DNA of 56,362 nt from Desulfobacterales bacterium. GTDB lineage: Bacteria; Desulfobacterota; Desulfobacteria; Desulfobacterales; UBA11574. Each line of letters starts with the position of its first letter. The stretch's first letter is position 1. The DNA is taken from NCBI GenBank assembly GCA_022340885.1, contig JAJDND010000059.1:1-56362 (forward strand). The letters run 5' to 3'. The notes beneath the pieces are model-generated. The model made no database searches. It saw only the letters and a list, made by a program, of their open reading frames with translations, and had not been told where the DNA came from. Positions 10,383-18,680 of the stretch are shown one piece after another. The translations under genes were made by a program, and so were the position numbers.

Positions 10383-11045
10383 ATGTTTACAGGCATCATA
10401 GAAGGGCTCGGGACGATTCGTGAAATACGGCCACAAGGGCAGGGAAGCCGCATGACCCTTGATGGGGATTTTGCCCTTGAAGGGACAAGAATCGGGGACA
10501 GCATCTCAGTCAGCGGTGCCTGTTTGACGGTGGTGATGATAGACGGCAGACGCGTTCAGGTCGACGTGTCGCCGGAAACGCTTTCAAAAACCACCTTTGG
10601 AAAAGCCAGAATCGGCGATCGGGTGAACCTTGAACGAGCCCTTCGTCTTTCAGACCGCATTGACGGCCATCTCGTTTCAGGCCATATCGATGGAACGGGG
10701 ACCGTCGCGCGCAAACAACGAAAGGGGAATGCGACGCTTATCGCTTTTAACGTACCGGAAGCGATTTCCCATTACATCATTCAGAAAGGATCTGTCGCTG
10801 TGGACGGCATCAGTCTGACCGTCAACAATTGCGGGATCGGTCGTTTTGAGGTCGGCATTATTCCCCATACGGCCAAATTGACGACCATCAGCTTTAAAAA
10901 AGTCGGCGATCTTGTCAACATCGAGACAGATATGATAGGAAAGTATGTTGAACGTTTTATCACGGGAAAACCCCGTGATAAGGGAGAAAAAGGACCCGGC
11001 GGCGCCTTAGACATGGCGTTTCTTGTCAAAACCGGGTTTGTGTAA
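10383..11045 (+). CDS. ribE: Riboflavin synthase, alpha chain
   Basis: This is a 220-residue protein with the expected internal duplication. Each lumazine-binding repeat has its own signature: MFTGIIEGLG and ISVSGACLTV in the first, GHIDGTG and VAVDGISLTVN in the second. The enzyme dismutates 6,7-dimethyl-8-ribityllumazine to riboflavin. It starts 6 bases after ribD and is the second gene of the rib operon. Confidence 0.96.
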   Translation: MFTGIIEGLGTIREIRPQGQGSRMTLDGDFALEGTRIGDSISVSGACLTVVMIDGRRVQVDVSPETLSKTTFGKARIGDRVNLERALRLSDRIDGHLVSGHIDGTGTVARKQRKGNATLIAFNVPEAISHYIIQKGSVAVDGISLTVNNCGIGRFEVGIIPHTAKLTTISFKKVGDLVNIETDMIGKYVERFITGKPRDKGEKGPGGALDMAFLVKTGFV

Positions 11046-11127
11046 CCGGTCAATTCGGTGTGATGCCCATGTTTATAATATGTAAAAACATTTCCGGTTT
11101 ATCCGGATGAGGAGATCAGCGAAAGAA

Positions 11128-12342
11128 ATGCCGTTAATAACTATCGAAGAAGCAATCAAAGAAATAAAGCAGGGACGGATGGTGGTCCTCGTGGATGATG
11201 AAGATCGTGAAAACGAGGGCGATCTGACCATGGCTGCGGAAGCGGTTACCCCTGAAGCCATTAATTTTATGAGCAAATACGGAAGAGGACTGATTTGCCT
11301 GTCCATGACCGGAGAAAAGTGCGATTCTCTCAATCTTCCGCTGATGGTCGAACACAATACGTCAAGGTTTCAAACCGGTTTTACGGTTTCCATCGAAGCC
11401 CGATGCGGCGTAACCACCGGCATTTCCGCGGCGGACAGGGCCACAACCATTCTCACAGCCGTCGAAGACGATGCCAATCCAACGGATCTTGTGAGACCCG
11501 GTCATGTTTTTCCGCTGCGCGGTAGAAAGGGCGGTGTGATCGTGCGTGCCGGCCAAACGGAAGGCTCGATAGATTTGGCGCGGCTTGCCGGTTTAAAGCC
11601 TGCCGGCGTGATTTGTGAAATCATGGATGAAGACGGATCCATGGCCAGGATGCCGGCACTCGAAAAATTCAGCGAGAAACATGGCATCGGCATCTGTACC
11701 ATCGCGGACCTTATTGAATATCGTATGCGCACGGAATCCTTTGTAAAAAGAGCGGCTGAAACCATCATCCCAACGTCGATTGCAGGAGAATTCAAGGCCA
11801 TTGTGTATGAAAATGAGGTGGACACCTTGTTGCATTTTGCAATGGTTAAAGGAACCATTGACCCTGAAAAGCCGGTACTTGTCAGGGTTCACTCGGAGTG
11901 TCTGACGGGAGACATCTTCGGTTCAATGCGCTGCGATTGCGGAGAGCAGCTACAGACAGCCATGGAAATGATCGACCAGGAGGGCGCCGGCGTGATCCTG
12001 TATATCCGGCAGGAAGGTCGCGGTATCGGGCTTGTGAATAAAATAAAGGCCTATGCGCTTCAGGATCAGGGCCTCGACACCGTCGAAGCAAATGAGCGCC
12101 TTGGATTCCAACCGGACCTGAGAAATTACGGCATCGGCGCTCAAATTCTGGTGGATCTCGGCGTGAGGAAGATGCGGCTCCTTACCAACAATCCCAAAAA
12201 AATGGTCGGTCTGGACGGTTATGGCTTGAGCATTGTGGAGCAGATAGAAATCGAAACAGAACCCAATGAATACAATCGCCGGTATTTAAAGTGCAAACAA
12301 CTCAAGATGGGCCACATGTTAAATGTGGATACCGTGTCTTAG
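11128..12342 (+). CDS. ribBA: 3,4-dihydroxy-2-butanone-4-phosphate synthase / GTP cyclohydrolase II
   Basis: This is a bifunctional RibBA of 404 residues. The N-terminal RibB domain carries [11 protein letters not shown], and the RibA domain carries zinc ligands [15 protein letters not shown] plus [10 protein letters not shown] start at ATG 11128 (MPLITIEEA), which fits the family N terminus and lies 13 bases after AGGAG at 11110-11114; an in-frame ATG at 11107 would add seven residues. It supplies both precursors for lumazine synthase. Confidence 0.95.
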   Translation: MPLITIEEAIKEIKQGRMVVLVDDEDRENEGDLTMAAEAVTPEAINFMSKYGRGLICLSMTGEKCDSLNLPLMVEHNTSRFQTGFTVSIEARCGVTTGISAADRATTILTAVEDDANPTDLVRPGHVFPLRGRKGGVIVRAGQTEGSIDLARLAGLKPAGVICEIMDEDGSMARMPALEKFSEKHGIGICTIADLIEYRMRTESFVKRAAETIIPTSIAGEFKAIVYENEVDTLLHFAMVKGTIDPEKPVLVRVHSECLTGDIFGSMRCDCGEQLQTAMEMIDQEGAGVILYIRQEGRGIGLVNKIKAYALQDQGLDTVEANERLGFQPDLRNYGIGAQILVDLGVRKMRLLTNNPKKMVGLDGYGLSIVEQIEIETEPNEYNRRYLKCKQLKMGHMLNVDTVS

Positions 12343-12423
12343 TCGTTACGAAAAACAGGAAAGAGAAACGAGGAAACAGGATAGCGCAAGCAGAAGAGAA
12401 ATCACGGGAGGAGGAAAAGTTCA

Positions 12424-12897
12424 ATGCCGAAAATTATCGAGGCCAAGCTTCTTGCCGAGGGTAAAAAATTTTCACTTATTGTCAGCCGTTTCAATGATTT
12501 TATTTCCGACAGGCTTCTTGAAGGGGCCTTGGATGCATTATTAAGATCCGGTGCCAAAGATGAGGATATTGACGTCGTCAAGGTCCCCGGCGCCTTTGAA
12601 ATCCCGTTGATGGCCAAAAAAATGGCCGAAACAAAACGGTACCACGCCGTTATTTGCCTGGGAGCCGTCATCAGAGGGGCTACGCCGCACTTTGAATATG
12701 TCAGTGCCGAGGTGTCCAAGGGCGTTGCGGCCGTCGGCCTCGAGACCGAAATTCCGGTAATATTCGGCATTGTGACCACGGACACCATCGAGCAGGCCAT
12801 CGAACGTGCCGGGACAAAAGCCGGCAATAAAGGATGGAGTGCGGCAATGGCGGCCATTGAAATGGCAAACTTGATGGAGGTTGTCGACCAGGCATAA
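12424..12897 (+). CDS. ribH: 6,7-dimethyl-8-ribityllumazine synthase
   Basis: This is a 157-residue lumazine synthase. Typical signatures are [32 protein letters not shown] and [18 protein letters not shown] strong Shine-Dalgarno sequence (GGGAGGAGG) lies before the ATG. It completes the ribD-ribE-ribBA-ribH operon and is followed 2 bases later by nusB, the usual ribH-nusB pairing. Confidence 0.97.
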   Translation: MPKIIEAKLLAEGKKFSLIVSRFNDFISDRLLEGALDALLRSGAKDEDIDVVKVPGAFEIPLMAKKMAETKRYHAVICLGAVIRGATPHFEYVSAEVSKGVAAVGLETEIPVIFGIVTTDTIEQAIERAGTKAGNKGWSAAMAAIEMANLMEVVDQA

Positions 12898-12899
12898 CC

Positions 12900-13346
12900 A
12901 TGGGAAATCGTCGCAAGTCACGAGTACTTGCCATGCAGGCGCTCTTTTATATGGACATGAACTCGAATGGCTCGAAAGAGATGCAGCTGGAATGTTTTTG
13001 CGCGAATTTCAGCCTTTCAAAAAAGGCCCGCCCCTTTTTTCTCAAGCTGGTAAACGGCGTTCTTCAAACAAAATCAGAACTTGATTCAATCATTGAGAAT
13101 TTTTCCGATCACTGGAAAATTGGTCGCATGGCATGCGTAGACAGGAACATTATCAGAATTGCCGTGTATGAACTGATGTATTGCCGGGATATCCCATCCA
13201 AAGTATCCATCAACGAAGCCGTCGACATCGGAAAAAGATTCGGTACCGAGGAATCCGGCGCATTTATCAACGGAATCCTCGACAGCATTCGCTTGGCCCT
13301 TGAGAAAAACAACATTAAAGTAAGTCTCGACATAAAAGATGAGTGA
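12900..13346 (+). CDS. nusB: Transcription antitermination factor NusB
   Basis: This is a 148-residue all-helical NusB protein. It starts MGNRRKSRVLAMQALFYMD, the RNA-binding arginine-rich N terminus of the family, and has VSINEAVDIGKRFG and FINGILD near the C terminus. With S10 (NusE) it takes part in rRNA antitermination. It overlaps the next small gene by 8 bases. Confidence 0.95.
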   Translation: MGNRRKSRVLAMQALFYMDMNSNGSKEMQLECFCANFSLSKKARPFFLKLVNGVLQTKSELDSIIENFSDHWKIGRMACVDRNIIRIAVYELMYCRDIPSKVSINEAVDIGKRFGTEESGAFINGILDSIRLALEKNNIKVSLDIKDE

Positions 13347-13617
13347 AGATACAAGGCAGAACAGCTGGGATCATATAGAACGAAGATGCCCCAGACTCGG
13401 CGGGCCGGTTTCCTTCGGCTATTGCCGGACCAGTAGCGATGCTCATTCGGTCTGCTGGAAAATACTTGATTGCTGGTGGGAATCTTTTGATGTTGTGACG
13501 TATTTGAAACGATCGCTTCCCGAAGAGCAGTTTAATCAACTCGTTCATGCAAAGCCGAGACCGAAAATCGTCAGTCTCTTCGAACTTATGGAACAGGCAA
13601 AGAAGCGAATTTTGTGA
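13339..13617 (+). CDS. Conserved hypothetical protein, 92 residues, nusB-linked
   Basis: I recognise no named domain. The protein has four Cys (RRCPRLGG, GYCRT, VCWKI, LDCWW) and a Trp-rich stretch (CWWESFDV), spaced in a way that could bind a metal, followed by a helical tail. From memory, similar small proteins follow nusB in other Desulfobacterota. Translation is coupled to nusB by an 8-base overlap. Function unknown. Confidence 0.75.
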   Translation: MSEDTRQNSWDHIERRCPRLGGPVSFGYCRTSSDAHSVCWKILDCWWESFDVVTYLKRSLPEEQFNQLVHAKPRPKIVSLFELMEQAKKRIL

Positions 13618-13646
13618 AGCGATGACCACCTTAAAAGGAGGATATT

Positions 13647-14273
13647 TTGATTATTAAAGAATTGGCGGTCGGTCCGTTGATGGCGAACTGTTTTATTTGT
13701 GGATGTCCGGAAACCAAAGAAGCTGTCGTCATCGATCCGGGAGGAGATGCGAACAGTATCTTGCGTTCCCTGGCCGATGATACATTGAAAGTAAAATATA
13801 TTATCAACACCCATGGGCATTTCGATCATGTCAGTGCCAACGGGAAAATCAAAGATGCCACCGGCGCCGACATCCTCATTCATCCCCTGGATGCGCCCAT
13901 GCTTACAAACCTTTCGTCAAATGCAGCGATTTTCGGCATTTCAGTGGAAAATTCGCCGCCATGTGATCAAACCATCGAAGAAGGCGATACCGTCTCTTTC
14001 GGCAATGTCACCTTAAACGTGATCCATACACCGGGGCACACCCCGGGCGGGATCTCTCTATTTACAAACGGTTTTGTGTTCGTGGGAGATACGCTTTTTG
14101 CCGGTTCCATCGGCCGTACCGATTTTCCCGGCGGAGACTTTAACACCTTGATATCGAGCATTCAGACAAAGCTTTTTAAGATGGATGACACGGTAAAGGT
14201 CCTTTCAGGGCACGGTCCGGAAACAAGCATTGGAAGGGAAAAGCGGTACAATCCTTTTGTGGGGGGCGGTTAG
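13647..14273 (+). CDS. MBL-fold metallo-hydrolase, glyoxalase II-like
   Basis: This is a 208-residue metallo-beta-lactamase-fold protein of the YcbL/glyoxalase II-like group. The metal-binding motif THGHFDH (HxHxDH) is near residue 55, and a second metal-ligand His appears in HTPGHTPGG, with GDTLFAGSIGRTDFPGGD and SGHGPET following. The start is TTG at 13647, five bases after AAGGAGG. The substrate is probably a thioester or similar; this is family inference. It ends convergently with the next gene, 10 bases away. Confidence 0.9.
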   Translation: MIIKELAVGPLMANCFICGCPETKEAVVIDPGGDANSILRSLADDTLKVKYIINTHGHFDHVSANGKIKDATGADILIHPLDAPMLTNLSSNAAIFGISVENSPPCDQTIEEGDTVSFGNVTLNVIHTPGHTPGGISLFTNGFVFVGDTLFAGSIGRTDFPGGDFNTLISSIQTKLFKMDDTVKVLSGHGPETSIGREKRYNPFVGGG

Positions 14274-14283
14274 ACCGGCGGCT

Positions 14284-15279
14284 TCAGTCCAAAAAGAAGG
14301 TTTCACCATGGCGGATATCGATAAACCGGTGGCTTAACCCTTCCTTTTTCAGTTCTCTTTTAACGTCGTTCGGAGGGAAATGGACGGGTTCGTCACCCAG
14401 GCGAAACGTTCCCCAATGCACGACCATCATCTTTTTGGCATCCAGCTCTTTAAAGGCGCGAACCGCTTCGGGGGGATTCATATGGCTGGATGCCATGAAC
14501 CAGCGCGGTTCATAAGCCCCAAGGCAGATGACCACAAGATCGATATCATAATCCTGCCCAATTTCCGAAAATCCGTCAAAATATCCGGAGTCGCCTGTGA
14601 CATAAATTGTGTGCCCGGTGGATGTTTCGATGATATACCCTCCCCATAGCGACCGGTTGGGCCCCCGAATAGGGTTTCGCATGGTCCAGTGGTTACTGGG
14701 CAGAAAGGTGATCGAGCGATCATTCTCCCGATACACATCATACCAGTCCATTTGTGTCCGATTTTTCATATTCAAATCTTGAAACACCCGATGATGTCCC
14801 AAGGGCGTGATCAGGTGGGTGGTTTTATCCAAAGCGGCCAGCGTCGATTTATCGAGGTGATCGTAATGGCCGTGGGTGATCAGAACATGGCCGGGGGCCG
14901 GGATTTGGTTCGTGTTGAATGCAAAAGGCGAAAAATCCTCGATAAACCATGACAGTCCGGAAAACATCGGATCCACCAGCAGGTAGGTGCCGACGTCTTT
15001 GATCAGAATGCCAGCATGCTTGAGAAAAGTAATGCTGAGGCCATGATGCGCCTGTATAGGCTGCCAGTTTACGGCAACGGGATGAACAACCTGGTCTTTT
15101 AGATACAGGTTATATCGGCTTGAGCTGAGCTTCCATTTCAACAATTGCAGAAATCTTCGTTTCCGTAACGGGCCGATGGGACTGATGAAGATACCGTTGC
15201 CGTGATGCACCTTATTCAATGCAATCTCTCTCAAGCTGCGTCCGTTCAAGGGCGTATAATGCAAGTGGTCGGTTTCCAT
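14284..15279 (-). CDS. MBL-fold metal-dependent hydrolase, NAPE-PLD/UlaG-like
   Basis: This is a 331-residue MBL-fold protein with THGHYDHLD as the metal-binding motif and GDSGYFDGF, HWGTF and HMNPPEA as later conserved elements. This layout is seen in the group related to N-acyl-phosphatidylethanolamine phospholipase D. The N-terminal ~60 residues (RSLREIALNKVHHGNG) resemble the extension in that group. Its ATG directly abuts the TAG of the upstream gene, so the two form an operon. The substrate cannot be assigned from the sequence. Confidence 0.85.
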   Translation of the reverse strand: METDHLHYTPLNGRSLREIALNKVHHGNGIFISPIGPLRKRRFLQLLKWKLSSSRYNLYLKDQVVHPVAVNWQPIQAHHGLSITFLKHAGILIKDVGTYLLVDPMFSGLSWFIEDFSPFAFNTNQIPAPGHVLITHGHYDHLDKSTLAALDKTTHLITPLGHHRVFQDLNMKNRTQMDWYDVYRENDRSITFLPSNHWTMRNPIRGPNRSLWGGYIIETSTGHTIYVTGDSGYFDGFSEIGQDYDIDLVVICLGAYEPRWFMASSHMNPPEAVRAFKELDAKKMMVVHWGTFRLGDEPVHFPPNDVKRELKKEGLSHRFIDIRHGETFFLD

Positions 15280-15714
15280 CTAAAACGCACCAAGCTGGCA
15301 GTTCTTTATTTTGATCCCCATGGTTTCGCAAGCGCCGCTGACGGCCATTTTCCCGATGTTAAACCGGGATGCAATCTCCCAAGCATCCTTGCAAGAGAGT
15401 CTTCCCTGGGAAAGCGATCGGGAAACTGTATCTTTCAGATTTTCCTCGATACTGTCCCGGGGCTTGACAATCTTTTTTTGGGGCTGATATCCGAACAACC
15501 CCAGCTGGCATTTCGTTAACTTGAAATTCATCAGATCAGCCGTCTTGCCCACCTCCTTTGGCGAAACCTGCAATGCTTCTGCAATTTCAAATGCCACGGC
15601 ACAGGGGATATTTTTGTCTTTGGTGTGTTTTAATATTTCATTTTTAATCGAGAGATCGGGCAATGCATCGGGCCCGTGCTTTTTGAAATAACTTTCACCC
15701 TTTTTAAGTTTCAT
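15280..15714 (-). CDS. Conserved protein with two KCQLG-type repeats
   Basis: This 144-residue protein contains an internal duplication. Repeat 1 (residues ~34-75) runs from CAVAFEIAEAL to KCQLGLFGY, and repeat 2 (~105-144) runs from CKDAWEIASRF to NCQLGAF at the C terminus. Each repeat looks like a small helix-turn-helix unit ending in the motif (K/N)CQLG. I chose the start at 15714 (MKLKKGESYF) because it follows a good Shine-Dalgarno (AAGGAAGGAG); a longer reading from 15816 has no support. I do not know a function. The adjacent MBL gene begins immediately after its stop. Confidence 0.75.
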   Translation of the reverse strand: MKLKKGESYFKKHGPDALPDLSIKNEILKHTKDKNIPCAVAFEIAEALQVSPKEVGKTADLMNFKLTKCQLGLFGYQPQKKIVKPRDSIEENLKDTVSRSLSQGRLSCKDAWEIASRFNIGKMAVSGACETMGIKIKNCQLGAF

Positions 15715-15860
15715 CACATACTCCTTCCTTGAACTTGAACCCCGGTTAAGTAGTAAATTCGGATTTAACTGGGCAGGCAAAAATGAGCATTTTTCAAACC
15801 TTTCAGAAATCGCCATTTTTCTTGAATTTCAGTGTGCCGTCTGTTATTTATATAGTTAGG

Positions 15861-15963
15861 TATTAAAGAGTATCCTGCAGCTTATGGAAGCGAAGCGGAC
15901 GTGAGCGCCGAAACCGTGTGACGGCGATTCCGTCTCGATGGGCGGCAGGGTACTCTTTAATAT
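15861..15963. repeat. Structured intergenic element, copy A
   Basis: An 18-base arm at 15861-15878 (TATTAAAGAGTATCCTGC) pairs with 15946-15963 with one G-T wobble, enclosing about 67 bases. The interior includes GAAGCGAAGCGGA and GGCGATTCC. The core 15874-15950 closely resembles 22365-22434 (copy B): both run CCTGC-(A/G)-GCTT, GAGCGAAGCGGA-like, CGAAA-CGT, G-GATTCC, CGGCAGGG. It lies in the 297-base gap between the minus-strand gene at 15280-15714 and ispG. Confidence 0.65.
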
Positions 15964-16011
15964 TCGGCCTTATACAATTGCAACAGTCGAATTAATTATT
16001 ATCAGGTCATC

Positions 16012-17097
16012 ATGCCTTTTTCAATAGAACGAAAAAAAACACGCAAAATTAGAGTTGGAAATGTCTGCGTCGGCGGTACTGCGCCGGTTAGCGTCCAATC
16101 CATGACCAACACATTTACCCAGGACGTTCCGTCCACCGTGGCTCAGATCCACCGCCTGGAAAAAGCAGGATGTGCAATCGTCAGGGTGGCGGTTCCCGAC
16201 CATGAAGCGGCCCTGGCGATTTCTTCAATTAAACGGCAAATTTCCATACCGATAATTGCCGATATCCATTTCGACCATCGTCTGGCAATCGCTTCGGCAA
16301 AATCCGGCGCCGACGGTTTGCGAATAAACCCGGGGAACATCGGCGGCAAAGACAAAGTCAAAGCGGTCATCGATTGTGCAAAAGCGGTCGACATCCCTAT
16401 CAGAATCGGGGTAAATTCCGGTTCTCTTGAAAAAGATCTTTTAAAAAAATACCATGGCGCAAGTCCGGAAGCAATGGTAGAAAGCGCCATGCGCCATATT
16501 GATCTGTTCGCCTCATTTAATTTTGTCAATGTTAAGCTTTCCATAAAGGCTTCCGATGTTCATCGAACCGTCAATGCATACAGACTTCTTTCTTCCAAAA
16601 CCGATCTGCCGCTGCATGTGGGCGTCACCGAAGCAGGAGGACTCTATTCCGGGATCGTCAAATCTTCTCTGGGGATCGGGATGCTTCTCGCAGAAGGCAT
16701 CGGAGATACGATTCGTGTTTCTTTGACCCGGGACCCGGTGGAAGAGATCCGGGTCGGATACGAAATTCTCAAGGCACTTGACATTCGCCGATACGGACCG
16801 GATATTATATCCTGTCCGACTTGCGGCCGTTGTAAAATCGATTTGTTTCGTATCCTCGAAAAGGTCGAAAACGCTTTAATGCTGAAGCCTTTGCCTGTCA
16901 AACTGGCCATTATGGGTTGTGTGGTAAACGGGCCGGGAGAGGCAAGAGAAGCGGATATCGGTGTTGCCGGCGGCGACGGCATCGGAATTCTTTTCAAGAA
17001 AGGCAACGTAATTAAAAAATTTCCCGAGGACAAAATTGTCGAGGTGTTACTGGCTGAAATTGATAAACTTGAACGAACAAAATCCTTTGAAAAATAA
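16012..17097 (+). CDS. ispG: 4-hydroxy-3-methylbut-2-enyl diphosphate synthase (flavodoxin/ferredoxin)
   Basis: This 361-residue IspG (GcpE) acts in the MEP isoprenoid pathway, reductively opening the cyclic diphosphate with a [4Fe-4S] cluster. The N-terminal TIM barrel starts VGGTAPVSVQSMTNT. The cluster-binding cysteines are in CPTCGRCK and MGCVVNGPGEA. The length is that of the short bacterial form without the plant-type insertion. The structured repeat copy A ends about 50 bases upstream. Confidence 0.97.
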   Translation: MPFSIERKKTRKIRVGNVCVGGTAPVSVQSMTNTFTQDVPSTVAQIHRLEKAGCAIVRVAVPDHEAALAISSIKRQISIPIIADIHFDHRLAIASAKSGADGLRINPGNIGGKDKVKAVIDCAKAVDIPIRIGVNSGSLEKDLLKKYHGASPEAMVESAMRHIDLFASFNFVNVKLSIKASDVHRTVNAYRLLSSKTDLPLHVGVTEAGGLYSGIVKSSLGIGMLLAEGIGDTIRVSLTRDPVEEIRVGYEILKALDIRRYGPDIISCPTCGRCKIDLFRILEKVENALMLKPLPVKLAIMGCVVNGPGEAREADIGVAGGDGIGILFKKGNVIKKFPEDKIVEVLLAEIDKLERTKSFEK

Positions 17098-17150
17098 AGT
17101 TTCTATAAAATTCTAATTTTGGTTCAAGCAGTCAATCAAGGAAATCATAA

Positions 17151-18671
17151 ATGGGAAAACAAATCAAGACCGCAATAACGCCGACCCGGGCCGAAGATTA
17201 TCCTCAATGGTATCAAGAGGTGGTCAAAGCATCGGATTTGGCGGAACGATCACCGGTGAGAGGATGCATGGTTATCAAACCCTGGGGATATTCTCTTTGG
17301 GAAAATATTGTGAATGTAATGGATGGCATGTTTAAAGAAACAGGGGTTAAGAATGCCTATTTTCCGCTGTTTATCCCCCTTTCTTTTCTCGAGAAAGAAG
17401 CGGAACACGTGGAAGGTTTTGCAAAAGAATGCGCTGTCGTAACCCACCATCGGCTGGAAAAAGGAAGCCGGGGCGCTCTTGAACCCGCCGGCAAATTGGC
17501 TGAGCCGCTGGTTGTCCGGCCGACTTCCGAAACCATCATCGGAGATTCTTTTTCAAAGTGGGTGGCCAGCTATCGGGACCTTCCCATACTGATCAATCAG
17601 TGGGCCAATGTCGTGAGATGGGAAATGCGAACACGCCTGTTCCTGCGAACCAGTGAATTCTTGTGGCAGGAAGGCCATACCGCCCATGCCACCCAAAAAG
17701 AAGCCGTCGAGCGGACACAGCTGATGCTCGATGTTTATGCAAGGGTGGCTGAAGAATACCTGGCCATGCCGGTGATTAAAGGGAAAAAATCAGCCTCCGA
17801 AAGATTTCCGGGAGCCGTCGACACCTTGTGTATCGAAGCAATGATGCAGGATAGAAAAGGACTCCAGGCGGGCACATCGCATTTTTTGGGACAAAATTTT
17901 GCGAAGGCTTCGGGGATCAAATTTCAGACCGATCAGGAAACGGAAGAATACGCTTGGACCACATCCTGGGGATCATCGACCCGCCTTGTGGGGGGACTCA
18001 TCATGACCCACAGCGATGATGACGGCATTGTCCTTCCGCCGAAGGTGGCTTCTTCGCACATCGTCCTGATGCCCATTGTCAGAAGGCCGGATGACCGAGC
18101 GAGCGTGATGGAATTTATCGAATCGCTGGCAAGAGAACTGAAGGATAAAACCTATCATCATCGCCGACTTGAAGTGGAAATTGACGACCGGGAGATCGGC
18201 GGCGCCAGGGGATGGGAATGGATAAAAAAAGGGATACCGGTTCGAGTGGAAATCGGGCCCAGGGATATGGCCGAAAATTCCGTCTACGTCGGACGCAGGG
18301 ATAAGCCGTACAAAGATAAGGCGTCTATAAATAAAGACCGTTTTGTTGCCGAGATCACCGGTTTCCTGGATGAAATTCAGGACGGACTTTTTGACCGGGC
18401 CTTGTCGTTTAGAAAGAAATACACGGTTTCAATTGATGACAGGAATGAATTTTATGATTTTTTCACGCCAAAAAACCAGGAAAAACCCGAAATCCATGGC
18501 GGATTTTCATACAGTCACTGGTGTGGAGAAGAAGATTGCGAGGCCAGGATTAAGGACGACCTGAGCGTGACCATTCGATGTATACCTTCAGACGGCGTAC
18601 CCGAAAAAGGAAAGTGCATATGTTGCGGCCGTCCCGGCATCGGCCGCGTGGTCTTTGCCAAAGCATACTGA
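17151..18671 (+). CDS. proS: Prolyl-tRNA synthetase, archaeal/eukaryotic-like type
   Basis: This 506-residue class II aminoacyl-tRNA synthetase charges tRNA-Pro. It is the shorter archaeal/eukaryotic-like form, lacking the ~180-residue INS editing domain inserted between motifs 2 and 3 of the long bacterial enzyme. Motif 2 (RWEMRTRLFLRTSEFLWQEGHTAH) is followed closely by the anticodon region, and the C-terminal domain has Cys-rich zinc-like elements (HWCGEEDCEAR, GKCICCGRPG). It lies between ispG and the RelA/SpoT gene with short spacers. Confidence 0.95.
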   Translation: MGKQIKTAITPTRAEDYPQWYQEVVKASDLAERSPVRGCMVIKPWGYSLWENIVNVMDGMFKETGVKNAYFPLFIPLSFLEKEAEHVEGFAKECAVVTHHRLEKGSRGALEPAGKLAEPLVVRPTSETIIGDSFSKWVASYRDLPILINQWANVVRWEMRTRLFLRTSEFLWQEGHTAHATQKEAVERTQLMLDVYARVAEEYLAMPVIKGKKSASERFPGAVDTLCIEAMMQDRKGLQAGTSHFLGQNFAKASGIKFQTDQETEEYAWTTSWGSSTRLVGGLIMTHSDDDGIVLPPKVASSHIVLMPIVRRPDDRASVMEFIESLARELKDKTYHHRRLEVEIDDREIGGARGWEWIKKGIPVRVEIGPRDMAENSVYVGRRDKPYKDKASINKDRFVAEITGFLDEIQDGLFDRALSFRKKYTVSIDDRNEFYDFFTPKNQEKPEIHGGFSYSHWCGEEDCEARIKDDLSVTIRCIPSDGVPEKGKCICCGRPGIGRVVFAKAY

Positions 18672-18680
18672 TTTCAAAAC

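Noticed and set aside
18230-18260. tRNA T-loop-like sequence (GGTTCGAGTGG)
   Set aside because: It lies in the middle of the proS coding sequence with no cloverleaf around it.
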